Positions 1 through 7,671 of a stretch of DNA of 38,554 nt are shown here, in pieces. The notes under the pieces are model-generated. The model saw only the letters and a program-made list of their open reading frames with translations, was not told the DNA's origin and did no database searches. Origin of the DNA: a virus; the IMG/VR virus record IMGVR_UViG_3300033150_000513, positions 1 to 38,554 of that record. One strand, given 5' to 3'. A program made the translations under genes and the position numbers. Within the stretch, counting starts at the first letter, position 1. Every line of letters begins with the position of its first letter.

Positions 1-114
1 CGCTTGAAAGTCAGTTTCGTCTCTGAACCGGATCCACGCCTCCACAAACGGCTCGATCTTCGGGTCTATCCTTGCGATCTTTCGACCGCGTAACAGGTTG
101 GCGATCACATCGTG
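1..114. repeat. Terminal direct repeat, left copy
   Basis: Bases 1..114 are identical to 38441..38554. The repeat lies inside a reading frame that continues across the join, so it is most simply the overlap left when a circular or terminally redundant genome was assembled, not a separate element. Removing one copy gives a circle of about 38,440 bp. Whether the virion DNA is circularly permuted or has fixed ends cannot be told from this. Confidence 0.95.
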
Positions 115-267
115 AACCTCTCGACCTCTCTCCATGGCCATCTGTGCTACCTGCCACCGATAGTAGTGCTCTTGGGGCCAGAGCATCTTCAGAACCGATG
201 TAACGCCGGGGACCCTCCGGTCCCCGACCATGTAGCTTCCGTCTTTCAACCGGACGATCTGCCTCAT
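1..267 (-). CDS. PD-(D/E)XK exonuclease, N-terminal part (continues at 38554)
   Basis: This is the start of the recombination exonuclease whose remainder is at 38105..38554. The ATG at 267 overlaps the stop of the gene at 264..1064 in an ATGA junction. Read around the join, the whole protein is 200 residues. This part carries the N-terminal GVTSVL segment (residues 21-26) and the RGREVH motif (47-52) common in Cas4/RecB-like phage exonucleases. The position right after a putative annealing protein fits an exonuclease/annealase pair used in phage recombination and end processing. The catalytic residues are in the other part. Confidence 0.85.
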   Translation of the reverse strand, partial: MRQIVRLKDGSYMVGDRRVPGVTSVLKMLWPQEHYYRWQVAQMAMERGREVHDVIANLLRGRKIARIDPKIEPFVEAWIRFRDETDFQA

Positions 268-1064
268 ATCAGCTTGCCCGCCTTCGTCTTGCCATTGGCC
301 TCAAGCCGGCGCTTGGCCTCTTCTACATCACTCCAATCGATGTTGTCGGGGCCAATATCCGCACGGATTTTCTTGAGGGCTGCCCACCCCTTATCGTGAT
401 CAATCCCGTGGGCGTCAAATAGCTTTTTCAGTTCTGTCATGGGATCGGTTCTAGCTCCATGTCCATTGGTCTTTTTTGGCTCCGGCTCATACTCGGTTTT
501 GGCGATAAGCTTCTGGACATGATTGGCTCGGAACTTGGCAGCATCGACCTCTCTCATGCGCCCCTGCTGAACGAAAAGCTCGACCATCATCTTGATAAAC
601 TCCTCGTCAAGGAAGTCTCGGATGGCATTGCGCTTTGCCTTCGAGAAGGCGATGCGGTCTGCGAACTGGTTCGGGTGTTGTCGCCGTGAATCAAAAAACA
701 TGGGCTGATACACCCGCCCCACGCCGATCATCCCAGTCGTCCGATCTTTAATCTGAACCTCGCATAACCAAGCGTCCCTGCCCTCGTCATAGCGATCCTC
801 AGTCGTCTCGAACTGGAGGTCATATGCCGGCCCTCCAGACTGCACCCGCTTGGCGCACTTCGCTCGGAGTGCCGCCGTGCATCCCGGCAAACTCAACCCA
901 TAAACGTCCCGAACTCCCGACTTGGTTTTGATCGGGATATGATAGACGTACGTCGCTATCTGCGTCTGACCCGCCACCATCGCATCGAATAGCTCCAGCT
1001 CCTCAGCCTGATCCATCGCTACGAATACTGTCTGCTCTTGCGTCGTTTTTGCTACTTCATTCAT
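264..1064 (-). CDS. Putative single-strand annealing recombinase
   Basis: A 266-residue protein with a GGAGG ribosome site 8 bases before its ATG. It overlaps the downstream exonuclease by four bases (ATGA). The central segment FADRIAFSKAKRNAIRD (about residues 134-150) resembles the A..KA.RNAI motif seen in several phage annealing proteins of the Rad52/Erf/Sak type. The C-terminal third, after a GHGARTDP linker, is a separate charged helical domain. Such proteins anneal complementary single strands exposed by a partner exonuclease during recombination and replication. The call rests on the motif and on the adjacent exonuclease. I cannot place it in a specific annealase family. The alternative is a conserved phage protein of unknown function. 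Confidence 0.55.
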   Translation of the reverse strand: MNEVAKTTQEQTVFVAMDQAEELELFDAMVAGQTQIATYVYHIPIKTKSGVRDVYGLSLPGCTAALRAKCAKRVQSGGPAYDLQFETTEDRYDEGRDAWLCEVQIKDRTTGMIGVGRVYQPMFFDSRRQHPNQFADRIAFSKAKRNAIRDFLDEEFIKMMVELFVQQGRMREVDAAKFRANHVQKLIAKTEYEPEPKKTNGHGARTDPMTELKKLFDAHGIDHDKGWAALKKIRADIGPDNIDWSDVEEAKRRLEANGKTKAGKLI

Positions 1065-1446
1065 TGTCGTTACCTCCGAAATACTTCTCTTCTAGCTCTG
1101 TCTCTTGCTTACGATCGCCCTCGGCCGCGGCATACCTGTCGTCCTCGCTGTCATCGAACTCGTCAGGCGTCTCATCCTCTTGGTCGCCGTCCGCCGTGTT
1201 TCCACACCAAATCATTCGTTGTAATCCCTCCAATATTTCCAAGTCCTCAAGCCGATGCTTTTCTAGGGTTGACAGAACCTCGTCCGTCTTCTCTGGCCCT
1301 AGCAGCTTCCGTAGATACTTAAGCTCCGACCCATAGCATCGGCTGGTAGTGTAGGTATCGACCGCCCTTGCTGTTGCCAGATGAAACACCTCATTGGACG
1401 CAAGTCGCCTCAATGTTGCCCGGTCAAGTCCGCCGCCTTCTATCAT
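1057..1446 (-). CDS. Acidic hypothetical protein upstream of the recombinase
   Basis: A 129-residue protein preceded by an AAGGAGG site. Its end overlaps the recombinase start. The first 80 residues look helical. The C-terminal third is very acidic, with runs of Asp and Glu (roughly 90-125), a pattern seen in DNA mimics and in tails that bind basic proteins. I do not recognise a family. Its place directly before the annealase and exonuclease suggests a DNA-metabolism accessory role, by context only. Confidence 0.7.
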   Translation of the reverse strand: MIEGGGLDRATLRRLASNEVFHLATARAVDTYTTSRCYGSELKYLRKLLGPEKTDEVLSTLEKHRLEDLEILEGLQRMIWCGNTADGDQEDETPDEFDDSEDDRYAAAEGDRKQETELEEKYFGGNDNE

Positions 1447-1823
1447 TGTTCTGCTGCCTCCTTTCTCAGCTTGCTCAATGCAACCGCTGCGCCCGCTCCC
1501 GGCCAGCAGGCAAACACGATAATGTCTGCAAGCGCCCCATGTTTATAGCTAACATGCAGAGCACAGACCTCTCGCTTTTCAGGCGAAACACCATCAAGCA
1601 ATCCTTTATCCGCCGGCCCGGTGCTGAGATATAGTCGATTGCGCCGATCCCGCCACAACCGCTCCAGACCCGCCCAATCCCGACTTTCGATCAGCCTGAT
1701 AGCTTTTGCCGGAATGGCAGACCTGACTCTACCGTCTGGTAGCTGCACTACTCGGAACGGCTGTCCCTCTCGGGCCATCTCGCCGTATCCTGTGATCCGA
1801 AAGTCGCCTGTCCTGACTACCAT
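1443..1823 (-). CDS. Hypothetical early protein
   Basis: A 126-residue protein with a GAGGAGG ribosome site. It overlaps the next gene by four bases. The N-terminal half looks like a small beta-rich domain (FRVVQLPDGRVRSAIP). The C-terminal part has a hydrophobic, alanine-rich stretch (about residues 98-118) that could be one membrane helix or a buried helix. No family recognised. Confidence 0.7.
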   Translation of the reverse strand: MVVRTGDFRITGYGEMAREGQPFRVVQLPDGRVRSAIPAKAIRLIESRDWAGLERLWRDRRNRLYLSTGPADKGLLDGVSPEKREVCALHVSYKHGALADIIVFACWPGAGAAVALSKLRKEAAEQ

Positions 1824-1827
1824 GGTC

Positions 1828-2238
1828 TCAATCCTCCTCTTCTTTCCACGGCTTGTAGCGATCGAGGTCTAGGCCTACCCGTCTCCAGTCCTGATAATCG
1901 ATTATGATCTTCGCAAGCACTCTTGGAGATATGTAGAGCCTGGCTATTGTAACTTCCGTGCCATCCCAGTATAGCTCGCATAAGGGCTCGACACTATCTG
2001 GCAGGTCAAGGTATATCTCCAGTTTGGAATCACGCACATACTTCACTGTAAGATAACCTGAATCCCTACGGCTTATGATCTCGAGCTCTGTCAGCGCTGT
2101 CCTGAAAACGTCCTCTAACAAGTCATACTTGTTATCGTTTGCGATAGTGCTCAGGGCATCGATCAGATAATGCGCCTGACTAACAGCGAGCTCTTTCTCT
2201 CTCGCCACCTTAGCTGTGATCTTCTCTAAGGTCTTCAC
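1828..2238 (-). CDS. Hypothetical early protein, GTG start
   Basis: A 136-residue protein starting at GTG with a strong AAGGAGGT site five bases before it. It has a helical N-terminus, then a beta-rich middle, and a basic and acidic C-terminus. No family recognised. The GTG start is preferred because of the ribosome site and the compact spacing with the gene before it. Confidence 0.7.
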   Translation of the reverse strand: MKTLEKITAKVAREKELAVSQAHYLIDALSTIANDNKYDLLEDVFRTALTELEIISRRDSGYLTVKYVRDSKLEIYLDLPDSVEPLCELYWDGTEVTIARLYISPRVLAKIIIDYQDWRRVGLDLDRYKPWKEEED

Positions 2239-2374
2239 TCTTTACCTCCTTCTTTTGTGTTTTCGGCCTCGAGCTGAACGGTATCGAGGTCTTGCCATTG
2301 AATACTCTCAGTAACACCTTCTCAGGGACATACGTCTCGACCGTCCCTCCCACCAGCTTCCGTCTTTTGCTCAA
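2210..2374 (-). CDS. Small basic protein, TTG start (54 aa)
   Basis: A 54-residue frame starting at TTG, seven bases after GGAGG within an AGGAGGTGA sequence that matches the anti-Shine-Dalgarno closely. It begins MSKRRKLVGG and is rich in Lys and Arg. It fills what would otherwise be a 166-base gap and overlaps the next gene by 29 bases, which is longer than other overlaps here. The ribosome site is the main support. No family recognised. Confidence 0.55.
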   Translation of the reverse strand: MSKRRKLVGGTVETYVPEKVLLRVFNGKTSIPFSSRPKTQKKEVKSEDLREDHS

Positions 2375-2404
2375 CTAATCACCTCCTCTCGTAACTCTTT
2401 CAGT

Positions 2405-2641
2405 TTACAGTCTATCCAGTCGTGAAAGCCTTTGCCGGAGACCTGAAATGTGTTCGTCTCGCAGACAGGATTCTTCTAGCTTATGCACCCGGTCGGCCAA
2501 CTTTTGGTGATCTTGACGAATACCAAACAGATCGTCCTCTCGGAGGAACTGGATTTGGTATTCGAGGTCCTCCTCAAGCTTTGATACCCGCTCAGCTAAT
2601 GTTGATAACTCTTCAATGAGTTTTCTGATCTCATCCGTCAT
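2405..2641 (-). CDS. Coiled-coil protein (78 aa)
   Basis: A 78-residue protein that is nearly all heptad-like helix (LSTLAERVSKLEEDLEYQ and KLADRVHKLEE), so a coiled-coil oligomer is likely. It is preceded by the 13-base leader GGAGGACAGGCGA shared with two other genes in this block. Function unknown. Confidence 0.65.
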   Translation of the reverse strand: MTDEIRKLIEELSTLAERVSKLEEDLEYQIQFLREDDLFGIRQDHQKLADRVHKLEESCLRDEHISGLRQRLSRLDRL

Positions 2642-2680
2642 GTCGCCTGTCCTCCTACTCGTTACGTTACGGCCTTCCTA

Positions 2681-3214
2681 CTAGAAAAGCGTATGGTTGT
2701 GCTCTCGTCTCTTCTGGCTATAACTATTGCGAATCTTTTCTCTCGCCTCTTCTCGATACCGAATGTTCTCTTCTCGATCGTCCTCATTCTCCAATTTCGC
2801 CGCCTCTGAGAAAAAGTGATCCAGACCCCGCCCACGCCTTTTCCCTTCGGCTGTGTGCATGTCCAGCACGTAATCCGGCACGGGGCTTGGCGGTTCTGCT
2901 ACCGCTACCAGATCATCAATCACTCTCGTCTTTTTGCAGCGACTCAAAAGAACTGCTGCCTGGACTACGAAAAGATGTCGATCCGATCCTTTGCCAGCTC
3001 GTCTCCACATCTGATATAGAGCCCAAATCTGCGCCGGCAACCCCGGTTCCGCAGGCCCCACATCCTCGGACATGATAACGAATAACCGGCTCCACATCGC
3101 TTCGGCACGTCCGGTTTTGGCCAGCTCGAGTGCCCACCCGGCGGCATCCCTTTCGAGACCCCGCCGGATAGCCTTCTGCAGGCCACTCATTGCAACCCAT
3201 AAATCCTGCATCAC
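2681..3214 (-). CDS. Protein resembling the C-terminal domain of RarA/MgsA
   Basis: A 177-residue protein. MSEDVGPAEPGLP (about residues 48-60), the hydrophobic helix LFVVQAAVLLSRCKKT (81-96) and PDYVLDMHT...GRGLDHF (113-133) match the general pattern of the tetramerisation and C-terminal region of RarA/MgsA/WRNIP1 AAA+ proteins, which act at stalled replication forks. The ATPase domain is absent: there is no Walker motif. A stand-alone tail could bind the replication fork or poison the host RarA oligomer. Start is GTG at 3214 or ATG at 3211; both sit near a GGAG. The similarity is by eye, so the family call is moderate. Confidence 0.55.
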   Translation of the reverse strand: MMQDLWVAMSGLQKAIRRGLERDAAGWALELAKTGRAEAMWSRLFVIMSEDVGPAEPGLPAQIWALYQMWRRAGKGSDRHLFVVQAAVLLSRCKKTRVIDDLVAVAEPPSPVPDYVLDMHTAEGKRRGRGLDHFFSEAAKLENEDDREENIRYREEAREKIRNSYSQKRREHNHTLF

Positions 3215-3474
3215 TCAGTCTCTCCACTTCCTATGGCCTTTAGCGTGTCCGCCATAGAGTGCATGCAGGCACTACCATCAACCGTGCCTTCGATGTTTGG
3301 AAGCCAATACGATTCTGCACGCTTTGCTTCGATCTCATCTAGAAGATCAATCTCGATCGCCTTGTTCAGAATCTCTCGTGCTTCCGCAACCGCATCCTGA
3401 ATGATGTTCATCTGGTCTTTGAACTGCCGTGAATAATACGCTCGCAGTTCGTTCAGTTCTGACGTTGTTCGCAT
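3211..3474 (-). CDS. Small helical early protein
   Basis: An 87-residue, largely helical protein. The start at 3474 is chosen over upstream codons because it follows AGGAGGACAGGCG at correct spacing; this leader recurs before two other genes. It overlaps the next gene by four bases. No family recognised. Confidence 0.65.
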   Translation of the reverse strand: MRTTSELNELRAYYSRQFKDQMNIIQDAVAEAREILNKAIEIDLLDEIEAKRAESYWLPNIEGTVDGSACMHSMADTLKAIGSGETE

Positions 3475-3499
3475 CGCCTGTCCTCCTGTTCTATTCTCT

Positions 3500-3790
3500 T
3501 TACAGTGCCTTCTTAGAAGCCTTGAAAGTCTGTTCAAACATCGCCTTCGCCTCGTTTTTCAGCTCCTCAACGACCTCTTTCGGGACGTAATCGGCGCCGA
3601 ACCAATGCCATTCCTTCCCGTCGTAGTAGCCGGAAGTCGGATACTTCTGGGAGCCAGCGATCCCGCCCGATCGGCTAGACCGATACCCGTTCACGTAAAC
3701 ACGCTTCCGGTTGCCTTTCTGCCATGGCCGCACTGAAAAGCCCTTGATCCCTTTTACTTCGGTTGAGAAATGATCTGCGTCAAACCACAT
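3500..3790 (-). CDS. First gene of the leftward early operon, hypothetical
   Basis: A 96-residue protein rich in aromatic and basic residues (WFGADYVPKEVVEEL in the C-terminal half). It is the first gene after the promoter at 3835..3864 and carries the GGAGGACAGGCGA leader. First genes of early phage operons often act on the host soon after infection, but nothing in the sequence shows this. No family recognised. Confidence 0.65.
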   Translation of the reverse strand: MWFDADHFSTEVKGIKGFSVRPWQKGNRKRVYVNGYRSSRSGGIAGSQKYPTSGYYDGKEWHWFGADYVPKEVVEELKNEAKAMFEQTFKASKKAL

Positions 3791-3834
3791 ATCGCCTGTC
3801 CTCCAGTAGTTAAAGTTAATTATCCAACGCCTTA

Positions 3835-3864
3835 ATACTAACTAATAGAGATAGAAATTGTCAA
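3835..3864 (-). promoter_or_regulatory. Sigma-70-like promoter for the leftward early operon
   Basis: A perfect -35 TTGACA (3864..3859), an 18-base spacer and a -10 TAGTAT (3840..3835, 4 of 6 consensus) lie 45 bases before the first early gene. It is the only good match at the left end of the 500-base gap and points toward the early genes. Confidence 0.6.
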
Positions 3865-4194
3865 GGAAAAAAGACACTGAATCTGCATGAATCAGCCCTA
3901 TTTTTTGCTGTTTTTTTGGTCTATTTTGGCGGGGATTGTCGTAAGTGCCGTCAGAATGGGCATTTTCGTCATTTCAGTTTTTTTGATTTCGTGTCATTCG
4001 TGATCGCCGATTTTGCCGATTTTGCCCCTGAATCCGGCCTTGTTGGTTCCGGAGTTCCTGTTATCTGTAAACTAACTGTGCATAACTGCCGCTGGAATAA
4101 GGAAAAACGATGTCTGCGAAAAGTTTATCATCTGGTATCCTTTATGATCCTACTATCCTGACGCCGGTCGTTGCCATGTCCTAGACCTACGATG

Positions 4195-4223
4195 TCCGAA
4201 AACCGAGTTGTATTCGCCCGGTT
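4195..4223 (-). terminator. Possible weak terminator after the lysis genes
   Basis: On the minus strand AACCGGG (4223..4217) can pair with CTCGGTT (4207..4201) across a 9-base loop, with one G-U pair, followed by a run of four T. It lies about 70 bases past the last late gene, where a terminator is expected. The T-run is short, so strength is doubtful. Confidence 0.3.
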
Positions 4224-4295
4224 GCCATCCGTGCTTTCACTCTTGTTTTCTGTATCATCTGTCAATGTGAAACGCTGATATCGCCATGTGCACAA

Positions 4296-4520
4296 TCACA
4301 TCCTATCCATTGCCCACAATACTATGCTCGTCAGAAGGCCCATCATTGCGATCAACAACGCCTTCCACACCTGACCCTGAAACTTGCTCAGACGTTGATC
4401 GACCACGCATGGCAACTTGCCCATCCGCATGTCCTCAAACGTCTTCTGGAGCTGGTCTAGCTTGCTCGATACCTCGCCTCGCCAACGCTCCCAGCCGTCA
4501 CCACTCGGCGGATGATCCAT
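4296..4520 (-). CDS. Small membrane protein, holin or lysis accessory
   Basis: A 74-residue protein with an amphipathic N-terminal region (about 1-48, coiled-coil-like around LDQLQKTFEDM) and one C-terminal membrane helix (ALLIAMMGLLTSIVLWAM, about 54-71). This layout resembles XhlA-type haemolysin/holin-associated proteins. It lies directly after the peptidase gene at the end of the late operon, which supports a lysis role. The family is not certain. Confidence 0.6.
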   Translation of the reverse strand: MDHPPSGDGWERWRGEVSSKLDQLQKTFEDMRMGKLPCVVDQRLSKFQGQVWKALLIAMMGLLTSIVLWAMDRM

Positions 4521-4521
4521 C

Positions 4522-4908
4522 TTACGGCCCCCACCTCCACGGAAGCCCCTCGTCTAGGCGACCGTGGCAACCGATGTGGATGCAATCTCTGTCCTCATAG
4601 GTGCCGATCCGCTTAATCAATCCTGAGAGCTCCTCTGCCGCCTCGATCACAACCTCTCGTGGGACACCCTTGACTATGATGTCCGCCGCCCAGCCGTATA
4701 GGTGATCGCTGTCGATCGCCCCTCCGACCATCTTGTTGTGGTTCGCACACCGATAGCCGGATGTTACGATGATCGGCTTGCACCCGATCATGCCCCGCAA
4801 CGCCTCGAGTGCCCGCACTAGCTTATCCTCAATCTTGACCCGATAGCAGCACGGGCACTGAAACTCCCGGAGGTTGAAGTGATCACTTACCTGAAAGTCG
4901 TTGATCAT
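4522..4908 (-). CDS. Endolysin, peptidase M15 (D-Ala-D-Ala carboxypeptidase type)
   Basis: A 128-residue single-domain protein. SGYRCANHNKMVGG (50-63) followed by SDHLYGWAADI (67-77) and IHIGCHG (110-116) give the zinc ligands His69, Asp76 and His111 of the M15 family. These enzymes cut peptide bonds in the peptidoglycan stem and commonly serve as phage endolysins. There is no signal peptide, so export would rely on a holin, and both neighbours are small membrane proteins. A CPCC near residues 18-21 is an extra cysteine cluster. Its start overlaps the upstream gene. Confidence 0.9.
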   Translation of the reverse strand: MINDFQVSDHFNLREFQCPCCYRVKIEDKLVRALEALRGMIGCKPIIVTSGYRCANHNKMVGGAIDSDHLYGWAADIIVKGVPREVVIEAAEELSGLIKRIGTYEDRDCIHIGCHGRLDEGLPWRWGP

Positions 4909-5165
4909 TTGTTCCTCGGCAGCCTTCTAGGCTTAACCAACTTTACGGCCTTCTTGCCCACTGCCACCCCGCCGATCGAGGTGAAGATGTCGCCCAGCAC
5001 CGGCACATACTTCACCAGCCCTGAGATGGCGCCGGTGATACCAGTCCCGATCAGCTTGCCCCACGAGAACTTCTCGCCCTCCTTGCGCTTCGCCAGGTAT
5101 CCCCCTACGGAGTAAAGGCACCCGCTTGCTGCGCCTATCACTAACAGTAACTCAAGTCCGCTCAT
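4905..5165 (-). CDS. Membrane protein, likely holin
   Basis: An 86-residue protein with an N-terminal hydrophobic helix (LELLLVIGAASGCLYSVGGY, about 4-23), a basic loop, a second hydrophobic region (about 41-70) and a basic tail KPRRLPRNK. It has a GGAGG site and lies directly upstream of the endolysin with a four-base overlap. Size, two hydrophobic segments and position fit a holin, which would let the endolysin reach the cell wall. No specific holin family is recognised. Confidence 0.6.
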   Translation of the reverse strand: MSGLELLLVIGAASGCLYSVGGYLAKRKEGEKFSWGKLIGTGITGAISGLVKYVPVLGDIFTSIGGVAVGKKAVKLVKPRRLPRNK

Positions 5166-5191
5166 AACACTCCCTCCTATAATGCGTTATC

Positions 5192-5521
5192 CTAATCGAT
5201 CACCGCTGGCACAATCGTCAGCTCGATGTCGTCTGACTTATCTATCGAATCACCTTGCACTGCCCGTATCTCGCCAACATACCGCTCTCCGCCTGTCAGC
5301 GGACTGACGTCGATCGGGCACGTAACGACTCCCTTATCTGCCTCGCTATGGTCAAAATCACCATCCTCAACCTTTATCAGACAGTCAGCATCGCTTTTCT
5401 TGAGCTTCACGCAAAAGGTGAATGTTGCACCCGTCATGTCTAGCGCTTCACCGGTCTGCTTATCCTTATACGTGAAGCTAATGGTCTTCTTTTCTCCCTC
5501 CTTGAGCACTATCTCGTTCAT
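5192..5521 (-). CDS. Beta-sandwich accessory protein, BppU N-terminal-like
   Basis: A 109-residue protein predicted to be all beta. The layout (an early TISFTYKD strand, LDMTGATFTF, then GERYVGEIRAV and a final ELTIVPAV strand) resembles the N-terminal domain of lactococcal-type BppU proteins and similar baseplate or fibre-attached modules. The gene at 9586..9957 has the same plan. It overlaps the fibre gene by four bases, so a fibre-linked structural role is likely. The family match is by eye. Confidence 0.55.
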   Translation of the reverse strand: MNEIVLKEGEKKTISFTYKDKQTGEALDMTGATFTFCVKLKKSDADCLIKVEDGDFDHSEADKGVVTCPIDVSPLTGGERYVGEIRAVQGDSIDKSDDIELTIVPAVID

Positions 5522-7671
5522 GCACTTACCTCCGTGCTCTCATGCCCCGTCTCAACTGTCACCTCAAGCTGCTTAATCCCAACCTCAACCTTTATTGGCT
5601 CCACCTCTACTTGGACGCTAGGCCCAGACCCGTCCACTTGCAGCTGTGGTCTCTCTACTAAGACCTCTACGCCGATCTCACTCACGACCCTGGGCTCATC
5701 TCCCGGCACCGTTACGTCCAAATACTGCCCGCAATCAACAATCTCACCCGTGCTCTCCTCACGCACGCTGGCCTGAATCCGGTAGGTCTTATACTGCGTG
5801 GGCGTGATGTGATATGTGTCAACCCGTGATTCGCCGGGCGCTAGGTCGCCGTATTCAGAATGCTCAGGCGTCAGCCCCAGATCGTCCACACACGAGCATT
5901 CAGAACGCACCGACCATGTGTCCGAGGCACCGCTGGCATCGACAGTAACCTCAAGCGTGTATTCGTGGTCTTTCTCAAGGTTGTCCTTGTCGCCGTCCAC
6001 CAACTCTATCTTGGTGATGGCAGGATAAACAGGCTCTCCAGTGGTGTCCACAATTATGTAATCCTTCATCGAATTCTGGATGTTTATTGCGGCCTCAAGG
6101 TAGGTTGTGCCATCCTTGCTGACCGTCAAGATGTGAGGTGTATATTTTGTCTTGATCACCTCACCGCTGGCAATTTTTTCTGACATCCAACCCCAACCAG
6201 AATTCATGGAATCGTCTTTCTCAAGGATGTATTCTAGCACGTCTCTAAGCCCGCCAGTTAGCTTGCCGTTTGAATCCGTTACATTACTGATCACAACATT
6301 CTCAAAAGCGTCTTTCAAGATAACTGAATATCCCTCAAGTATGTTGCCCTGAGTATCAACAAATATCGGGTCGAATTCATGCTCAAAATGAAGAGGTGGC
6401 AATAGTCCACTACCCCCAGCAACAAAATAGCAATGTATATCTTCGTTTTCCTGTCCTTTTGCATTGAAGTAACAATCTACAAGATGTTGAGGGAGAGCAG
6501 GAGATCCCACATATCCCCACCGCATGTCCACATTGCTATAGTATTCACTCCGGCAGCGGCGATATGTATTTTCTCCTATGACAGAATTCGTATATCCGAT
6601 CCAGAAACAGGTAGTTCGTGAACCAATCAAAGATATATCTTTTGCTTCATTCCCGTTATACATTGAGATACCAGAAAACCCTCCTATGCGCCTAGTGCGG
6701 GCAAGAAATCCGGAATCTCTTTTTGTAAAGCCATTGAAAGCATGAATTCTTGCATCGTCCCAGTTCACTATTGCATCAGATGAGGTGGACAAACCTAGTG
6801 CTATCCATGAATGATACTTATATCCCCTGCTTGAGCATCTATTGAAAGTGCCATACTCCTGTGAACCCGCAATAAACCGTGATCCATAGAAATTACATAT
6901 TCCGGCAAGTGTGATGCCGTTATGGCCACGAACTTCTAATTCACATCCTGCTTCTGGATACTTATCCCCGCTCTTTTCACCTAGTTGGAAAAGTTTCGTA
7001 TAAGTATCGCTGAATCGCATTGCACCAAGAACTATTATGCTTGAGTTTGTTTCTTTGAAATAGCAATCACTACTATCCCCGAAAGTAAGACTAGCATCTA
7101 TCACCCAAGTATTGGTCATTTGCGGTCTGGGTGAGCCTGCATTGTATTCAATATAAGGCTCAGCCCCTGCTCCTTTCACCCGCTTGCGGTCAACACGATT
7201 CCAGTCCCCAGCTACATCAGCATCGTAAATATCCTCAAAATCCAACGGCGTTGCAGCGCTGCCGCCTTCTACGATTATATTGGGCACGCCAGACGGTCGA
7301 TACCAAATTCTCATACTCGGCGATGGATTAGTATGAGTCCATGTAGTTCCCGATAAACCAAAACCATATTGGAAACTATGCTTGCCTTTTTCGTCATATT
7401 CGCCTGATACCTGCGTCATCAGGATCAGGTATCCGCATTCTTGATAAGGCGCAACTGGATTCCAGGATAGGTCAACTGCTGTTGCAGTAGGCCCTAAAGT
7501 ATGTGTAATTTCAGCTGCCCATGGGCTATCAATATAGGTGCTCCGGTAACCTCGCCCAGTAGCAAAAATACGATAATGCCAAGTGCTTCCAGGTGTTAAA
7601 TCACCTGCTTGGGCACTATCAGCTGCAGTAAATCCCGTCGGCGCCGGAAGCGTATCAATCGTTATTGCCAT
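5518..7671 (-). CDS. Tail fibre / receptor-binding protein (717 aa)
   Basis: The largest protein of the tail-tip region. Residues about 1-130 look like a fibronectin-III-type domain (PAPTGFTA..., SPWAAEI). Residues about 180-430 have short turn-rich repeats such as NNGITLAG-type rungs, consistent with a beta-helix. Residues about 430-530 contain a carboxypeptidase-regulatory-like segment (VDTQGNILEGYSVILKD). After that come an Ig-like part and a Val/Glu-rich C-terminal tail (about 665-710) with alternating strands. The stretch at about 6300-7150 is visibly more A+T rich than its neighbours, a sign of exchange of the receptor-binding part. The start overlaps the upstream stop (TGATG). The receptor is unknown. 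Confidence 0.75.
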   Translation of the reverse strand: MAITIDTLPAPTGFTAADSAQAGDLTPGSTWHYRIFATGRGYRSTYIDSPWAAEITHTLGPTATAVDLSWNPVAPYQECGYLILMTQVSGEYDEKGKHSFQYGFGLSGTTWTHTNPSPSMRIWYRPSGVPNIIVEGGSAATPLDFEDIYDADVAGDWNRVDRKRVKGAGAEPYIEYNAGSPRPQMTNTWVIDASLTFGDSSDCYFKETNSSIIVLGAMRFSDTYTKLFQLGEKSGDKYPEAGCELEVRGHNGITLAGICNFYGSRFIAGSQEYGTFNRCSSRGYKYHSWIALGLSTSSDAIVNWDDARIHAFNGFTKRDSGFLARTRRIGGFSGISMYNGNEAKDISLIGSRTTCFWIGYTNSVIGENTYRRCRSEYYSNVDMRWGYVGSPALPQHLVDCYFNAKGQENEDIHCYFVAGGSGLLPPLHFEHEFDPIFVDTQGNILEGYSVILKDAFENVVISNVTDSNGKLTGGLRDVLEYILEKDDSMNSGWGWMSEKIASGEVIKTKYTPHILTVSKDGTTYLEAAINIQNSMKDYIIVDTTGEPVYPAITKIELVDGDKDNLEKDHEYTLEVTVDASGASDTWSVRSECSCVDDLGLTPEHSEYGDLAPGESRVDTYHITPTQYKTYRIQASVREESTGEIVDCGQYLDVTVPGDEPRVVSEIGVEVLVERPQLQVDGSGPSVQVEVEPIKVEVGIKQLEVTVETGHESTEVSA

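Larger units (their letters stand above)
3791..4295. other. Largest non-coding gap, between late and early operons
   Basis: About 505 bases without a supportable gene. It holds the early promoter at its left end, a weak hairpin at 4201..4223, a short direct repeat of GCCGATTTT near 4015, several T-rich runs on the plus strand around 3900-3990, and one 9-base match to the DnaA box pattern (minus strand, 4077..4085). Minus-strand frames here are all under about 25 codons and lack ribosome sites. It marks the boundary between the end of the lysis genes and the start of early transcription. Confidence 0.7.

Noticed and set aside
4077-4085. TTATGCACA on the minus strand, a match to the DnaA box pattern
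   Set aside because: One site only; with eight fixed bases about one match is expected by chance in a genome of this size.
3916-4161. Plus-strand 81-codon frame in the long gap
   Set aside because: Non-ATG start without ribosome site, low-complexity N-terminus, wrong direction for this genome.
4236-4266. TTGACA near 4261 as a promoter
   Set aside because: No acceptable -10 box at 16 to 19 bases and no gene start soon after.
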